From Enoplolaimus lenunculus (taxonomy: Eukaryota > Nematoda > Enoplea > Enoplida > Thoracostomopsidae): DNA of 64,000 bases. The stretch is taken from NCBI GenBank assembly GCA_030248215.1, contig JASANG010003752.1:62001-126000 (forward strand), in the 5' to 3' direction. A program made the position numbers and the translations under genes. The notes under the pieces are model-generated. The model ran no database searches and had not been told where the DNA came from. It saw only the letters and a list, made by a program, of their open reading frames with translations. Positions 13,001 through 24,188 of this stretch are shown here, piece after piece. How positions within the stretch are numbered: position 1 is the stretch's first letter; every line of letters begins with the position of its first letter.

Positions 13001-16000
13001 AATACTGGAACAATGCAGTGCTATCTACTAAATTCGATATTTTAATTAAGCGTAAAAATAAAAAAATCCGTTGTTACCTTTGAAAATCCCGTTGTTAAAA
13101 TCTTTCCTTCGGTGCCAAGACACAAAATTCTATTTTCGCGTCCAGGTCCTTGAGAACCGGCAGCTGACTAAAAACAAAGATGATGCCTGTGATATGCGCC
13201 AGACAGTTAAATAACAATCTTAAATTGATTAAACTTGATAAACAAAACTTGAAACAATATTTCAAAATAGTCTGTATGTCTACTATCATCAGCAACACGT
13301 GAACGTTTGACATCTTAAGCCCTATATTAACTGTGTACAGAATCTATTACTGATCAGAAATAGGTTTTCAAACAAGCGAATTGCGGCAGTCGTTGATTTC
13401 AAAATGCACACAGCAATTGACAAATTCAAAATGCAAAAAATGATCGAAATTTTTATCATACCGGTAGCTAGGACATAAGTTACAAGACCAATCGTCAGCT
13501 AATGACAAGTGCTATATACAGCTGAGAACAGCGGTAAAACAGTTCACTATAATCATCAACAGAAATTAAAATTTGCTAAATCGCTTTTCATCAAACTAAA
13601 CCATTTGAATTCACTTCACCTGAATGTGTTTAACAGATGCACGGGGGTCGTATAAACAAATCAGAGATGACTTATCAATGGTTGCCAGATAATTTCCACT
13701 GCCATCCCAACTCAAACCAGCCAAGCGATCAGAATTGCTCGCCAATGCTAAAATAAATTCAATAACTGGAACAGTGTTTAGCATATACATTTGTGAAAAA
13801 TCGTAGCACACCAGTCAAAAACCTTGTTTTCGTACGAAAATCTGTTTTCCCGTAATGCAATTTCAGAATGATTTTTGGTACATTCTTTTCTATAAACAGA
13901 AGGCCACGGGGGGGGGGGGGGGGGCCCCCCCTTTTCCCCCGCCAAACCTTCCCCCCCCAGGAGCCCCCCCCTCCCCCCCCCCCACCCGCCAACACAAGAC
14001 AAAAAACAACCCAGCCCCCCAAAAAATAAAAAAAAGAAAAAAACCCCCCCCCGCCCCGACCCGGGGCCCCCGAAACCCCCCAAACCCCAGCGCGACCGCC
14101 ACCGGGGCACCACGGGAAACAGAATGTACCCAGTTGCATACTGTTGTCCAAGTGATCATACACTCTTGATCATACCAACCGAAAACTTAAATTTTGCAAT
14201 TCCGTACCCTAGCCAACAATATTTCCATTAAATATATTTTATAACAAACCAATTTGTTGTTTTGAAGTCTCGACATCCCAAACAGTTACATAACTGGCTC
14301 CGCCTACTGCAAGAACATTCGAAGCGGTTGTATGAAACTCGATTCGTTCAGGATTAGACATACGAATAGGCAGTAATGTAGCTGGCGCGCCAATGCTGCA
14401 CGCTATGTTTGGTTTCACTGAGGAAAGATTCCATATTTTAACCTAAAAATTCGGTCAGTATTAAACAATTTCCCATATAGCAATATTTTTCCAGTTTCAA
14501 ACCTAACGCACGTGATAAAGATTATAATAGTATACAAAGCACCTTAAATATTATTTTTATTCCGGTTCCTGTTCTGTTACATGTAACTGGTGGTGTAAAC
14601 GAAACAAAACACACCGACATTAATTTACCCAGTTTTAAGATATCTGTCGGTGTAACTAGGTACAAAACTTTTCTCAGTGTCTTACATCGTCATCTCGGCT
14701 TGCAGTTGCAAGCAAATGTTGACTGAACGGTACAAATTCAAAATCGGCAATGGGATCTGTAATGCCAAATAAAAAAACTATATTTAAAACAAGCTCTGCA
14801 CACAAAAACTAATCAAAACAAGACAAAACAATACTTTCAGAATTTGCGACCTGCATCTGTCATACTTCGCTGGCTTAAAACTTGTCTCTACCTGTCGGTA
14901 GGGGAGATACATATAGTTGGGCAAACAACTGGGATTTGGTTGCTTGAACTCGACCGTTGAGAATTTTCTACACAATTCTTATGGCGATGTCTTGCGGAAA
15001 AAGAAAAATAATTCGTGACAACTAAGATGACCAGTGTTATTTTAAGGTGTAACAGTATCCGCGTATTCGTATTCTAATCCTAAGCCTAAGGTGCAGCGTA
15101 AAAATAAGTCTAAGCGAAAATAATAGCCTTAATCCTAAGCCAGCTCTATTTTAGCCAGCTCTATTTTATAGATTAAGGAAACCTGTATGTCCTTAACAAT
15201 GGGACAAACAAATATTGTAACTGAACGCAACGGTTCAAAAACACAGAACAGTGAAATTGGGTCGTTGTTTAAAGTGTTAAAAAAAGTATCGGCGTATATA
15301 TAACAACTTGCCTCCATGAGCACAAACGATGCTAATATCGGAACGAATACAACGACCTTTGGCGTTCAGAGGAAGTAGGCCCAATTTCCCGCCTGTAAAA
15401 TTACACGGAAAATTTAGTTACAGTAACCTCCATCAAGATTAACTCATTAATAGTTTAAGAAACGTGGTTAGTTTATAAATTACAATATATCTAATTACAT
15501 AGAAAACGACGTTCGAATGTTCAAATAAAACACAAACAGGATAAATTGTTTATATATGCAATGGAGAAACTTTATCAACCATACAGATTGCAAAACACAG
15601 TGTATTATGTATTTGACAAAAGGCCTAATACGCGGTAAAAATAACACAGTATAATTAAGAATGACACCGTACTTAAACTGTCAACCCTGCGCAGAAAGAT
15701 AACTGCCTAAATGCTACATGATTTTAATTATGAAAAATGTTAAAACATACCTTCACCTTCGACATTACAACAAATCCATTGAGTGTTACATCGCACACCG
15801 TCGCTGTTTACCGCTGCAAATCCAACTTGAAGGTCATAAATTGAATCCTAAATCACAATTGTTACACGAATAAAAAATAATAATGTCTTTATACCATTAC
15901 GCGATTTATGACATCACACAGAAACTTTTTACTGCAGAGCAAGCCAGATTTGCTTTCAATTTAACTACAAAACAGTTGCGTACATCTGCATCCCATACCT

Positions 16001-17552
16001 AAGCAATACGTACGTATATATAAATATAATGCATTACAATAAACAATAGTGCAAATACATGTCAACAAACGTTAGAAAAACTAGATCCGTTGATCTCGAA
16101 CAACTTAATAATCCGGCTTCCAGCTATTTAGATAAGAGAACATATTATACGTTTTGGCTATTTTAGTGCTACCATATGTAAAGCAAAAAATGTTATATAT
16201 CATGTCTAACATAGTCACGCTAAACTTTCGGCAAACCTTGTAACAGGGATCGCAAAGACCGCATACTTCACGCAAATTGCGTGCGGCTCCTGCCACTGAT
16301 CTCTTCCCGGATAAAATTTTCTCCCCCGGGCAAAAAATTTGACTTAAGTTAGAAAAAAATGAAAAATACACCCTATCAAGTTTAAAACAGAATAAATAAG
16401 GCATGATAAATGTCTATAAACTGGTTTTAAGAAATGATAAACGGTTTTGTTTCGTTGAATTGTTTCTTCAATAGATTTGCTCAGTTGCATAACGTTGGTT
16501 ATTTTCTGAATAGTTGGCTATGTTTTCCTTAAATCGGAGATTAATTCTTCAGTCGCCGTGCACGTAGGCAATTCTTGCAGACCTTTTTTAAAGTTTAACT
16601 CAAACAAAACTCCAGCGCAAGCTGATTTTTCTTTTGTTTTATTTGTTGTATTCCAACTTAGTTGATCAGTAGCGAGTTCGACGGGACTAAAAGTTAGCAG
16701 TGGGAGATCTAAGCCCACACTAAGACCGTGTAAAGCATGTTAGGCATGCTTATTTGTTATGTGCACAATGCAACATAATGCAATGCACTGCATGTATGCT
16801 AGCAGGTCACATACGGTCGACGTCGACAAGAGAAGCAGTTTAACAGGCGGGCTGCGCGGCGCAGTGGTAGAGCGGTGGCCTCGGAATCCTAAGGCCGCTG
16901 GTTAATCCCCCAATTTGTAGACCTGCTATTCCAGCTGCTTATTAAAAAAGGTCAGAAGTCCTGGCTGGTTGTTACCCAGGCTGACATAGACGCTACTGGT
17001 AAATTACTAAATCGCTGCGCTATGAACACGATATTCAGTCGAAAATGGGGTAAACGGTCAAGTGACGACCTGGTTGAAAATTGGGGTATGTAAAACACGT
17101 AAGACACGCTGATGTAAAGCATGTGAGACATGCTTATCTGTTATGTGCACATGCAATATAGTAAAGTTCACTTCATGTATGCACGCCGGCAGCATACGCT
17201 CGACACATATAATCGACGATAAAAGCAGTCGAACGGTAAGGCTGCGCCGGGCAATGTTAGAGCGTTTGCCTCGGAAACCTAAGGCTGTTAGTTCAATCTT
17301 CGCTCTGTAGGCCTGCATTTCCAGGTGCTTAGTTAAAAATCCTGAAGTGCCGATTCCTGCCTAGACTGACAGAGCGGAATTAGCTGAACTCGCCTGGTCG
17401 TCTAGTCCTTATTACCCTATTATAAGAATATAAACAAATTACACGACACAACGTAGACTTACAGACATTTACATATTTAAGATACTTACTTCTTTCTTAG
17501 CAGCTCTTGGTGCCGTATTTTTAAATTTACTGACTTTAAACCGCCACGCCAT
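6692..17552 (-). CDS. CORO7: Coronin-7 / POD-1, 5' part: first WD40 propeller plus long linker (partial)
   Basis: Coronin-7 is the tandem-propeller coronin that acts in Golgi export and actin regulation. Exons on the minus strand, as plus coordinates: 17490-17552 (ATG), 15751-15847, 15312-15392, 14686-14756, 14250-14442, 13620-13747, 13078-13167, 12225-12307, 11790-11844, 11573-11630, 11159-11304, 10298-10393, 8772-10046, 7868-8417, 6692-7078. All phases agree and give 1124 complete codons. The protein opens MAWRFKVSKFKNTAPRAAKK, the classic POD-1 start. WD-repeat blocks follow: LLATASRDDDVKIWNL (about 95-110), YVTVWDVETSKQ (about 155-166), LSWDGSGNYLATIDK (about 183-197), REVLLFDTR, and the coronin-specific HEFHADIFPDT (about 358-368). 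VSLNP at about 391-395 closes propeller 1. Residues about 396-1124 are low complexity. The intron after exon 3 is GC-AG. The last exon ends in phase 1, so the gene continues leftward, but no second-propeller exon is visible in 1-6691. Confidence 0.93.
12308..13077. other. Coronin-7 intron 7 with an inserted MITE
   Basis: This is an intron between exon 7 (FSK end) and exon 8 (NRYREVLLFDT start), in phase 0. Most of its central part is the element at 12534-12814. Confidence 0.8.
12534..12814. mobile_element. MITE with ACAAGAGTGTGCAACT ends
   Basis: The left end is ACAAGAGTATACAAGTC and the reverse complement of the right end is ACAAGAGTGTGCAACTC. Inner inverted repeats (GCGTTGCGTTTTTGACCG and GGTCAAAAACGCAACGC) give a nested hairpin. 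The sister copy at 28667-28942 has the same ends and the same inner motifs. It lies in coronin-7 intron 7. Confidence 0.75.
13906..14112. other. Homopolymer-rich G/C tract, suspect sequence quality
   Basis: This lies within coronin-7 intron 5 (13748-14249). It is a run of about 16 G, then long runs of C broken by short T, A and G stretches, in an otherwise AT-rich window. The pattern is typical of poor base calling or a collapsed repeat. Long proline- and glycine-rich frames on both strands here are by-products. Confidence 0.7.
15306..15311 (-). promoter_or_regulatory. CORO7: GC-type splice donor, coronin-7 intron 3
   Basis: On the minus strand, the exon end CATGGAG is followed by GCAAGT. 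Joining exon 3 (VCAHG) to exon 4 (DPIADFEFVPFSQHLLAT) restores the coronin WD repeat in phase 1. Confidence 0.82.
16728..17410. mobile_element. Two tandem copies of a tRNA-derived SINE-containing repeat
   Basis: Copy 1 starts near 16728 and copy 2 near 17109. Both begin with GTAAAGCATGT, continue TTATGTGCAC, and then carry a tRNA-like head (near 16855 and 17240) with GGCGCAGTGGTAGAGCG in copy 1 and a degenerate equivalent in copy 2, followed by a shared CTGNNATTCCAG body. The tRNA-like heads have a recognisable A box but a poor B box and stem, so they are not functional tRNA genes. The pair lies in coronin-7 intron 1 (15848-17489). Confidence 0.7.
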
Positions 17553-19892
17553 TCTGAAACAGAACAATGTGACATGCGGATGCATGGAAGCAAGATAAAA
17601 TCTCAGCTGCAAAAAATCAGAACTAAAAACGGTCGTACCCTAGCCTACCCAACTTATGATGCACAGAGCTTAACAGCATGGCTGAAATTCAGACCACCAG
17701 ACCGACTGCAGAATGAGTTTCGCCTGAGAAAATAATGCTTACAAATAAAGTACTGTCAATATTTTATTGGTCAAACGATAGTACTTGCACGCTCTGCCGA
17801 AAAGTTTTTGATGGATAAAACCTAATACTAAACACATTAGCTATGTATTTCACGAGTACAAAACCCCATAACTAAAAAAGTCCCATGTTCGCAGTAACCT
17901 GACCCGGCCAAAAACAACTAATAAGGTGTCAGTATCGCTGTCCGGACTTCGAAACCCTGCTTAAATACAACCTAGTACTTAAGTACGTGTTAATAAGACG
18001 CAGAATCAAATTGATAACACTTTTAGGCATACTGAGCTTGGTCTAATTGAAATTGTTGGCTCATGAGGCCTCTTTTATTTAAAACAAAACTATTACGTTT
18101 TACGGCAATGGCTCACATTTGGCATTTGTAGAATGGTTTCTTCGAAAATCTTAAGTATTTAAATATTAAGTCGGCGATCTAAGTTGTTACTTAGCGATAA
18201 CTTAAGAACGTAAAGTAAATTTTGGAAACTTCGCCATTGTCACTGTAATACTGAATTAAAGCAATATAAAAGTATTTAAATGAACTTAACTCAGTTATTC
18301 GAGGTTCCGAATAAAGTTTTCACTAGGGCTTGAACATCAACAGTCATTTGCTCGTGGCAGATTCTTTTTGCATTGGTTGTTATCAACTCTGAGCAATTAG
18401 TACCTACTTTGTCAAATTTGAAGATCTCTGCAACTCATTCTTGGTTGAAAATTTGAAGATATTATAACTTGTATGATGAATCTGTTCAATGTTCATTAGT
18501 TACCACGTCCTTGCGATTTCAACTATGAGTAAAATCATTAATTTATTGATGTCGTTAATTTTTAATAACGAGTTTTGGCAAGGTTTTCGATTTGCCCAAT
18601 TTTCCTAATTCAACCGACGTCATTTCTCAAACTTCTATTGCAGCCAATTGAAGAGGGGCAGAACTGAGTGAACGTTGAAACGTAAATGGCACCGCTATGA
18701 TAAATGTTACAGTATGGGTTTTTGCTTTCTTTAATAGTTTGCTTTAATAACATCAAAGCAATGATACACATCCTCTGTGTGTGATTACTAATCATACTCC
18801 TGGGATATAACGAACAAGATTAGGCGTTTTGGTTTCTCGAGACGATTCGCAGCTAATAACTGATCGAAACAAGCCTTGAGATGGCCGTGAGAAGCCGCCG
18901 TAATCATCAATAAATTATAATTAATAAGCGAACATTTGTTTAATATAACGTTTTTCAATTTATTTTATTACTCAAGTTTATGTGTTTTCAACTTTTGTAA
19001 CAATGCATGCACTTTTCGCAAGCGGAAATTGCGGTGTTTTGCATAAGCAGATCTGAAAACAAAATCGGTGTGTATAATTTTTGGAAATTTTTGACAATGA
19101 AAGCTTCAACTCCGCAAACTTAGGCTGAGGCTTTAGTCTTAGGTTTTGTAAAAGGCTTATACCTAAGGTCAAGCCAAAACCTAAACGTTTGCGTGTGCTG
19201 CCATCTAAGACGAAAGCCTGAGCCTAAACCAATAGCTTTAAAACCTGAAATGAGTAAGGAAACTGTACAGAATCCAAAAGTTGTAGTGTTTTACCAGTTT
19301 AAATCACTGGTGTTCTGTGCATTTTGCTTCCTGTTTTTAGAGGAACCGCATCTAAACTGTACTCTTTGACCTGGGTTGTCAGTCTAAACGCTCCGGCCAT
19401 TTTGTCGTGGCTTTGTTCTCATTTCAATGTCTTTAGTCTGATTTTTCAGCAAAAAACCATTGCGTTTCGCTGTGTTATTTTATTTGTCTGTGAATGTTTT
19501 AGTCTCAATTGTCAAGGCCCGTCTTCTTAAATGTGTGTAGCACCTATCACCAGTTGATGACATGTCTTCCAACTTTCGAAACAGTGCATGATGAGGTTTG
19601 AAATACAGCACATTTTTCGAATTTGATTTCCTCTATTTCTGTGCCAATTTTTGGATCCACAATCGCAGAAGTTCGTAAGTTAGAAAACCTATCGCTAACT
19701 GGTGATAAATATTATTCTCATTTGAGAACGCGGGCCCAGATTGTAATAGAGTGTGACGGGTCGAAGATGCTGGACAAAGTGGCAACATTTGGTGGTACAT
19801 CCTCTATATTAACTTGAACGAACACTGCCAAACCGTTGTCTCAAATTTTACTTCCATAGCCATAGATATATACCTAATATATGTTATACATA

Positions 19893-20897
19893 TACCAGTC
19901 GTAGTGGGACTACATTTATTGAGCGAAGCTCGAACACACGTAAGCAATTAAGGTAATATGCAAATTAGTTATTAGCTAACTATTCATTTATCGGTTTTCG
20001 AGGTTTGTAAGCAATGTCCTCAGATTCCTCGCACCCAAAAACCCTTCAGCCACCCTATGATTTTTGGAATAATTTAAAAAATCTTAATTTGGTCTTGTCA
20101 ATTAAGCTAATATGCAAATTAACTAATAGCTAACTATTCAATTATCGGTTTTAGAGGTTTGTAAACAATTTATTTAGATTTCTCGCACCCAAAAACCTTC
20201 ACTGAACCCTAAAAATTATTCAAATTATTTAAAAAGTCCTAGTTTTGTCTTGTCAATTAAGCTATTATGCAAATTAGTTATTAGCAAACTATTCAATTAT
20301 CGGTTTTGGATGTTTATAAACTCTTTATTCAAATTCCTTGCACCTAAAAACCCTTTAGTGCTGAAATTATATTGCTTTTAACCTTAATAATTAGTGAAAT
20401 ATTGTAAAAAGTCCTAATTTAGGCTTATAACCTTGCTAATATGCAAATTATCTATTTGCTAACTGCTCAACTATCGGTTTTGGAGGTTCCTAAACAGTCT
20501 ACGCAGATTCCTCGCACCCAAAAACCTATTAATGCTAAAATTAGATTTTTTCTAACTGCAATAATTAGTGAAATATTGTGGAAAGTACTAATTTAGGCTT
20601 AATTAATTATGCAAATTAGCCTGTAGCTAATAAACGGCTTAAAATTTTAAAACCCCAATGCAAGGTTAACATCCCAGCATAATTGGCTTTCAAACAAAAA
20701 AGTTTATCAAAATCGGTTCAGCCGTTCCTGAGATTCATTTCGGACGGACAGACGGACAGACGGACAGACGGACAGACGGACAGACGGACAGACGGACAGA
20801 CGGACGGACGGACATCCACCTTTCGACCCCCAAGTACAAAACATAAAACGCTTCGCGAAACTCCGAGCTTCGCTCGGAGTTTCGCTTCGCTCAATTA
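19893..20897 (+). mobile_element. ~1 kb non-autonomous repeat with internal ~170-bp tandem units, copy A
   Basis: It starts ACCAGTCGTAGTGGGACTAC and ends in a hairpin-like CGAAGC/TCGCTTCGCTCAAT segment. Inside are four to five degenerate units of about 170 bp, each with GCTAATATGCAAATTA and CTCGCACCCAAAAACC. A (GGACAGAC)n stretch follows (about 20740-20812). Copy B at 22816-23628 is in the opposite orientation. No transposase or reverse transcriptase is encoded. Confidence 0.75.
20738..20812. repeat. (GGACAGAC)n microsatellite inside the 1 kb repeat
   Basis: An 8-bp unit GGACAGAC is repeated about eight times and then decays to GGACGGACGGAC. Copy B has only a short degenerate equivalent near 22885-22922, so the array length is variable within the family. 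Confidence 0.85.
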
Positions 20898-21645
20898 TAT
20901 ATGTATATATTACTTATATATCTTATATAATACTCCAAATGGGTCTAATAAAGAAATTTGGCATCTTTTCGTTTTAAGTGCCCATTGGCCAGTGTTTGTT
21001 CTATGAAATTAGCGGATTTTGAAAATTTGTCGCAGATTATCGAACTGACAGTCGAATGGTGTTAAATTTTGTCTTGATCACATGTATGGTTGAACAGATT
21101 AGTGTGATCGAATAACGTGATATGGCACAAAGATAGCAACTCTTTGTTGAAAAATTTTTAACTTTAAACGTCAAAGATTTCAAGTTTATACTTACAATTA
21201 GAAGTTAAGTTGAAATCTGACCCAAGTTATATCTTAAACGGTAACCATGATTATTGTTGACCGACCTTTCAGTTGCTAGTTTAACACAGGATATGTTTGT
21301 TGCTTTTAATGATAAATGAATTAATAAAATAAGTAAACTCTCATTTCGCTTTTAAAACACAAAAGTACCAGTATTAATTACCACGTCTCAGAGACCTGGT
21401 TGGTTATTAAAGCAGATTATAGGTAATTTACAGTACTGTAGATTGTGACCTGTTGAGATACACCCGAGTATTGCAGCTCTGGGGTGCGCAAGTAGGCTTC
21501 AGTGGAGAAAATTTTAAATATACTGACTTCAGTTGTAAATTTACTAAATTATTATATGTTTATACTCCGACTTCGACTGTAAATTCCGATGAGTTGATCA
21601 GCACAAGTAGTGAATTAGTCATTTCTGATTTATTTCTGAGTTTAA

Positions 21646-21904
21646 AACACACTGTAAATTTCAGTGAGTTGATTTTAACTAAGAATGAGTTGAATCACTC
21701 GGTGTGAGTAGGACCATCAGAACTCAAAAAATTTGAGTTAATTCAACACAATCTGAGTTTATTAATCAACTCGCCCAGAGTCAACTTAACTCAGAGTGAT
21801 AAATAACTCAACTCAGAGTGAGTTAATGTTTACTGATATCAACTCAGAAATTACTAACTCGCTAGCTAAATTGATTAATGTACTCTTTGGAATTTACAGT
21901 GTAT
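21646..21904. mobile_element. MITE with CACTGTAAATT ends
   Basis: The left end is ACACTGTAAATTTCAGTGAG and the right end is GGAATTTACAGTGTA. The interior is packed with GAGTTGA/TCAACTC motifs. Related copies are at about 38867-39134 and partly at 21575-21640 and 21905-22080. TA-flanked Tc1/mariner-type ends are likely. Confidence 0.6.
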
Positions 21905-22815
21905 GAAACTTCAGCTCGTTTTGAACAGATTTAATTCCTGGTGAGTTCATTAATTAACTGAGAATGAGTTCAATCAATTCAAAATTCAGAGTTCTGAACA
22001 ATCTAATTCAGACCGCTGCTGTTATGAGTGGATTCAACTCATTGTGATCAAATATCAACTAGGTGGAATTTGCAGTATGTATATAAAAATATGCTCATTG
22101 TAATGCTTAGGCTTAGGATTAGGCTTAAGAATATGCTTAAAATACTGTTGCGGCCCTGTTCTTTACATTGGTCAGTTTAGCGAAAGATTTTTAAACTGAC
22201 AAACTCTTGCAATTGTAGATGTCAGACGTCATATATCGAATGCAAAAAATATGCTGAATTTGAATCTCGCTATTCACTGGTTTGGTGGTTACAACAGCTT
22301 TCACCAACTGGTGACCACTGACTCACTCAGTTGACAATTTGGACCTTGGGTTTATACGCCTTGGCTTCAACGGCTTTTAGTTCGCCAGAATCACGATTCA
22401 GCGTTAAGCTTCCAGATATTTTCCTACGAAATACCATTACATAGGCACAGTAGTAATTTCAATAGAATTGTATACAAACTTGTATATAAAAAACGATGCT
22501 GTGTTTATATTTGATTTGTTCCGGTTTTCAGGGGCTTAAAAATACCATATATTGTTTGAACCGCTGATGAAGCTATTGAAATTTTGATTGGCATGAGAGA
22601 TAGCGATTTTTAATACACAAACCTTTAATTTTATTGCTGTATAAATAAATATTATCCGGGTGAACACTACTGTTTTATTACAAGCACCGTTTTTAGTTTT
22701 TATTTCGTTCACATGGATTATAGACAGCAGGGTGTAAACGGATAAAAAATATAGCGGAAACGGATGCCGAATTTTACCGGAAACAAATATCCGGTTTACA
22801 CCGTGACTGTTAGTA

Positions 22816-23628
22816 TTGTTGAGCGAAGCGCAGAGTTTCGTGAAGCGTTTATATGTTTTGTACTGTGGGGTCGAAAGGTGGATGTCCGTCTGTCCGTGTG
22901 TCCGTCTGACCGTCCGGCTGTCCGAAAAGAATCTCAGGAACCGCAGAACCGATTTTGATAAATCTTTTTTGTTTGAAAGCCAATTATCTCGGGGTGTTAA
23001 CGTCGCATTGGGGTTTTAAAATTTGAAGTCGTTTATTAGCTACAGGCTAATTTGCATAATTAATTAAGCCTAAATTAGGACTTTGTAGATTATTTCGCTA
23101 ATTATTACAGTTATAAGCAATCTAATTTCAGCACTAAAGGGTTTTTGGAAGTAAGGGATCTGAATAAATTGTTTACAAACATCCAAAACCGATAATTGAG
23201 TAAGTAGTTATCTAATAGATACTTTGCATATTAGCATAATTTATCAGCCTAAATTAGGCGTTTTTACAATATTTCACTAATTATTAAGGTTACAAGCAAT
23301 CTAATTTCAGCAATAAAAAGTTCTTGCATGGGTGCGAGGAATCTGAACAAATTGTCTACAAACCTTCAAAACCCATAATGGACTAGTTACCTAATAGCTA
23401 TTGCATATTAGCTTAATAGATAAGCTTAAATAATGGCTTTATAAAATATTTCGCCAATTATTAGGGTTACAGAAGGGTTTTTGGTTGCGAGGAATCTGAA
23501 TACATTATTTACAAACCCATTAAGACTGATAAATGAATAGTTAGCTAATAACTAATTTGCAAATTAGCTTAATCGCATAAGTGTGTACGAGTTTCGCTCA
23601 CTACATGTAGTCCAACTGCGACTGGTAT
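22816..23628 (-). mobile_element. ~1 kb non-autonomous repeat, copy B (inverted)
   Basis: This is the reverse-oriented partner of 19893-20897. It begins TTGAGCGAAGC and carries GGTCGAAAGGTGGATGTCCG, TTGCATAATTAATTAAGCC and several degenerate ~170-bp units. It ends with TAGTCCAACTGCGACTGGTA, the complement of the left end of copy A. Confidence 0.75.
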
Positions 23629-24015
23629 ATAGCTCGTATGAACCATTCTGTGTATTGTATTAATATATATAAATTGCCGTGCTTATTTCAGTTCTATTCT
23701 CGAGGACGCCATTAAAGAATATGGTGTAAAATCTTTAAATTTTTTGATTTTTTTATTTTGTTTATTGTTCACAATCGTAAAACAATTTCACTTTACATTT
23801 CATATTTCGCTAATTGTTTATTTATGTAATTTTCACATTTTTCTTAATGATTAAGCTTTGCGAATTGTTTTTGCATAATTTTATCTCATTTTGCTAATGT
23901 TTTTAGCAATTTTGACCAATTTTCCTATATTTTTATAACTCATTCCTTCTACTAAACTGTGATAATTTACTGAAAAAATAGCGTCAATCGCGAGTCTGTT
24001 TCGGCAGGCAACCGT

Positions 24016-24188
24016 TCGGGCCAGTAGCCAGAGTGGAGCCAATGGGGCTCAACCCAACTTGAAGAAGTTAGCTCCCTCCACCTGGAAAAATTTTCAACCA
24101 GGTTTGTAGGTTATCGAAAATCATTGTATGCCCCCATCTTAAACATATTTCGCCCTCCCCTCATCATGGTGACCTGGCTACGAGCCGG
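24016..24188. mobile_element. MITE, GCCCGTAGCCAGC family
   Basis: The ends are CGGGCCAGTAGCCAGAGTGG and GGTGACCTGGCTACGAGCC. The inside shows the family's core, a CCACCTGGAAAAATTTTCAACC segment followed by GCCCTCCCC. Members are about 160-170 bp with no ORF. Confidence 0.6.

Noticed and set aside
13759-14169. Gly/Pro-rich open frames on both strands
   Set aside because: Produced by the suspect G/C homopolymer block in coronin-7 intron 5. The real exon here is 13620-13747.
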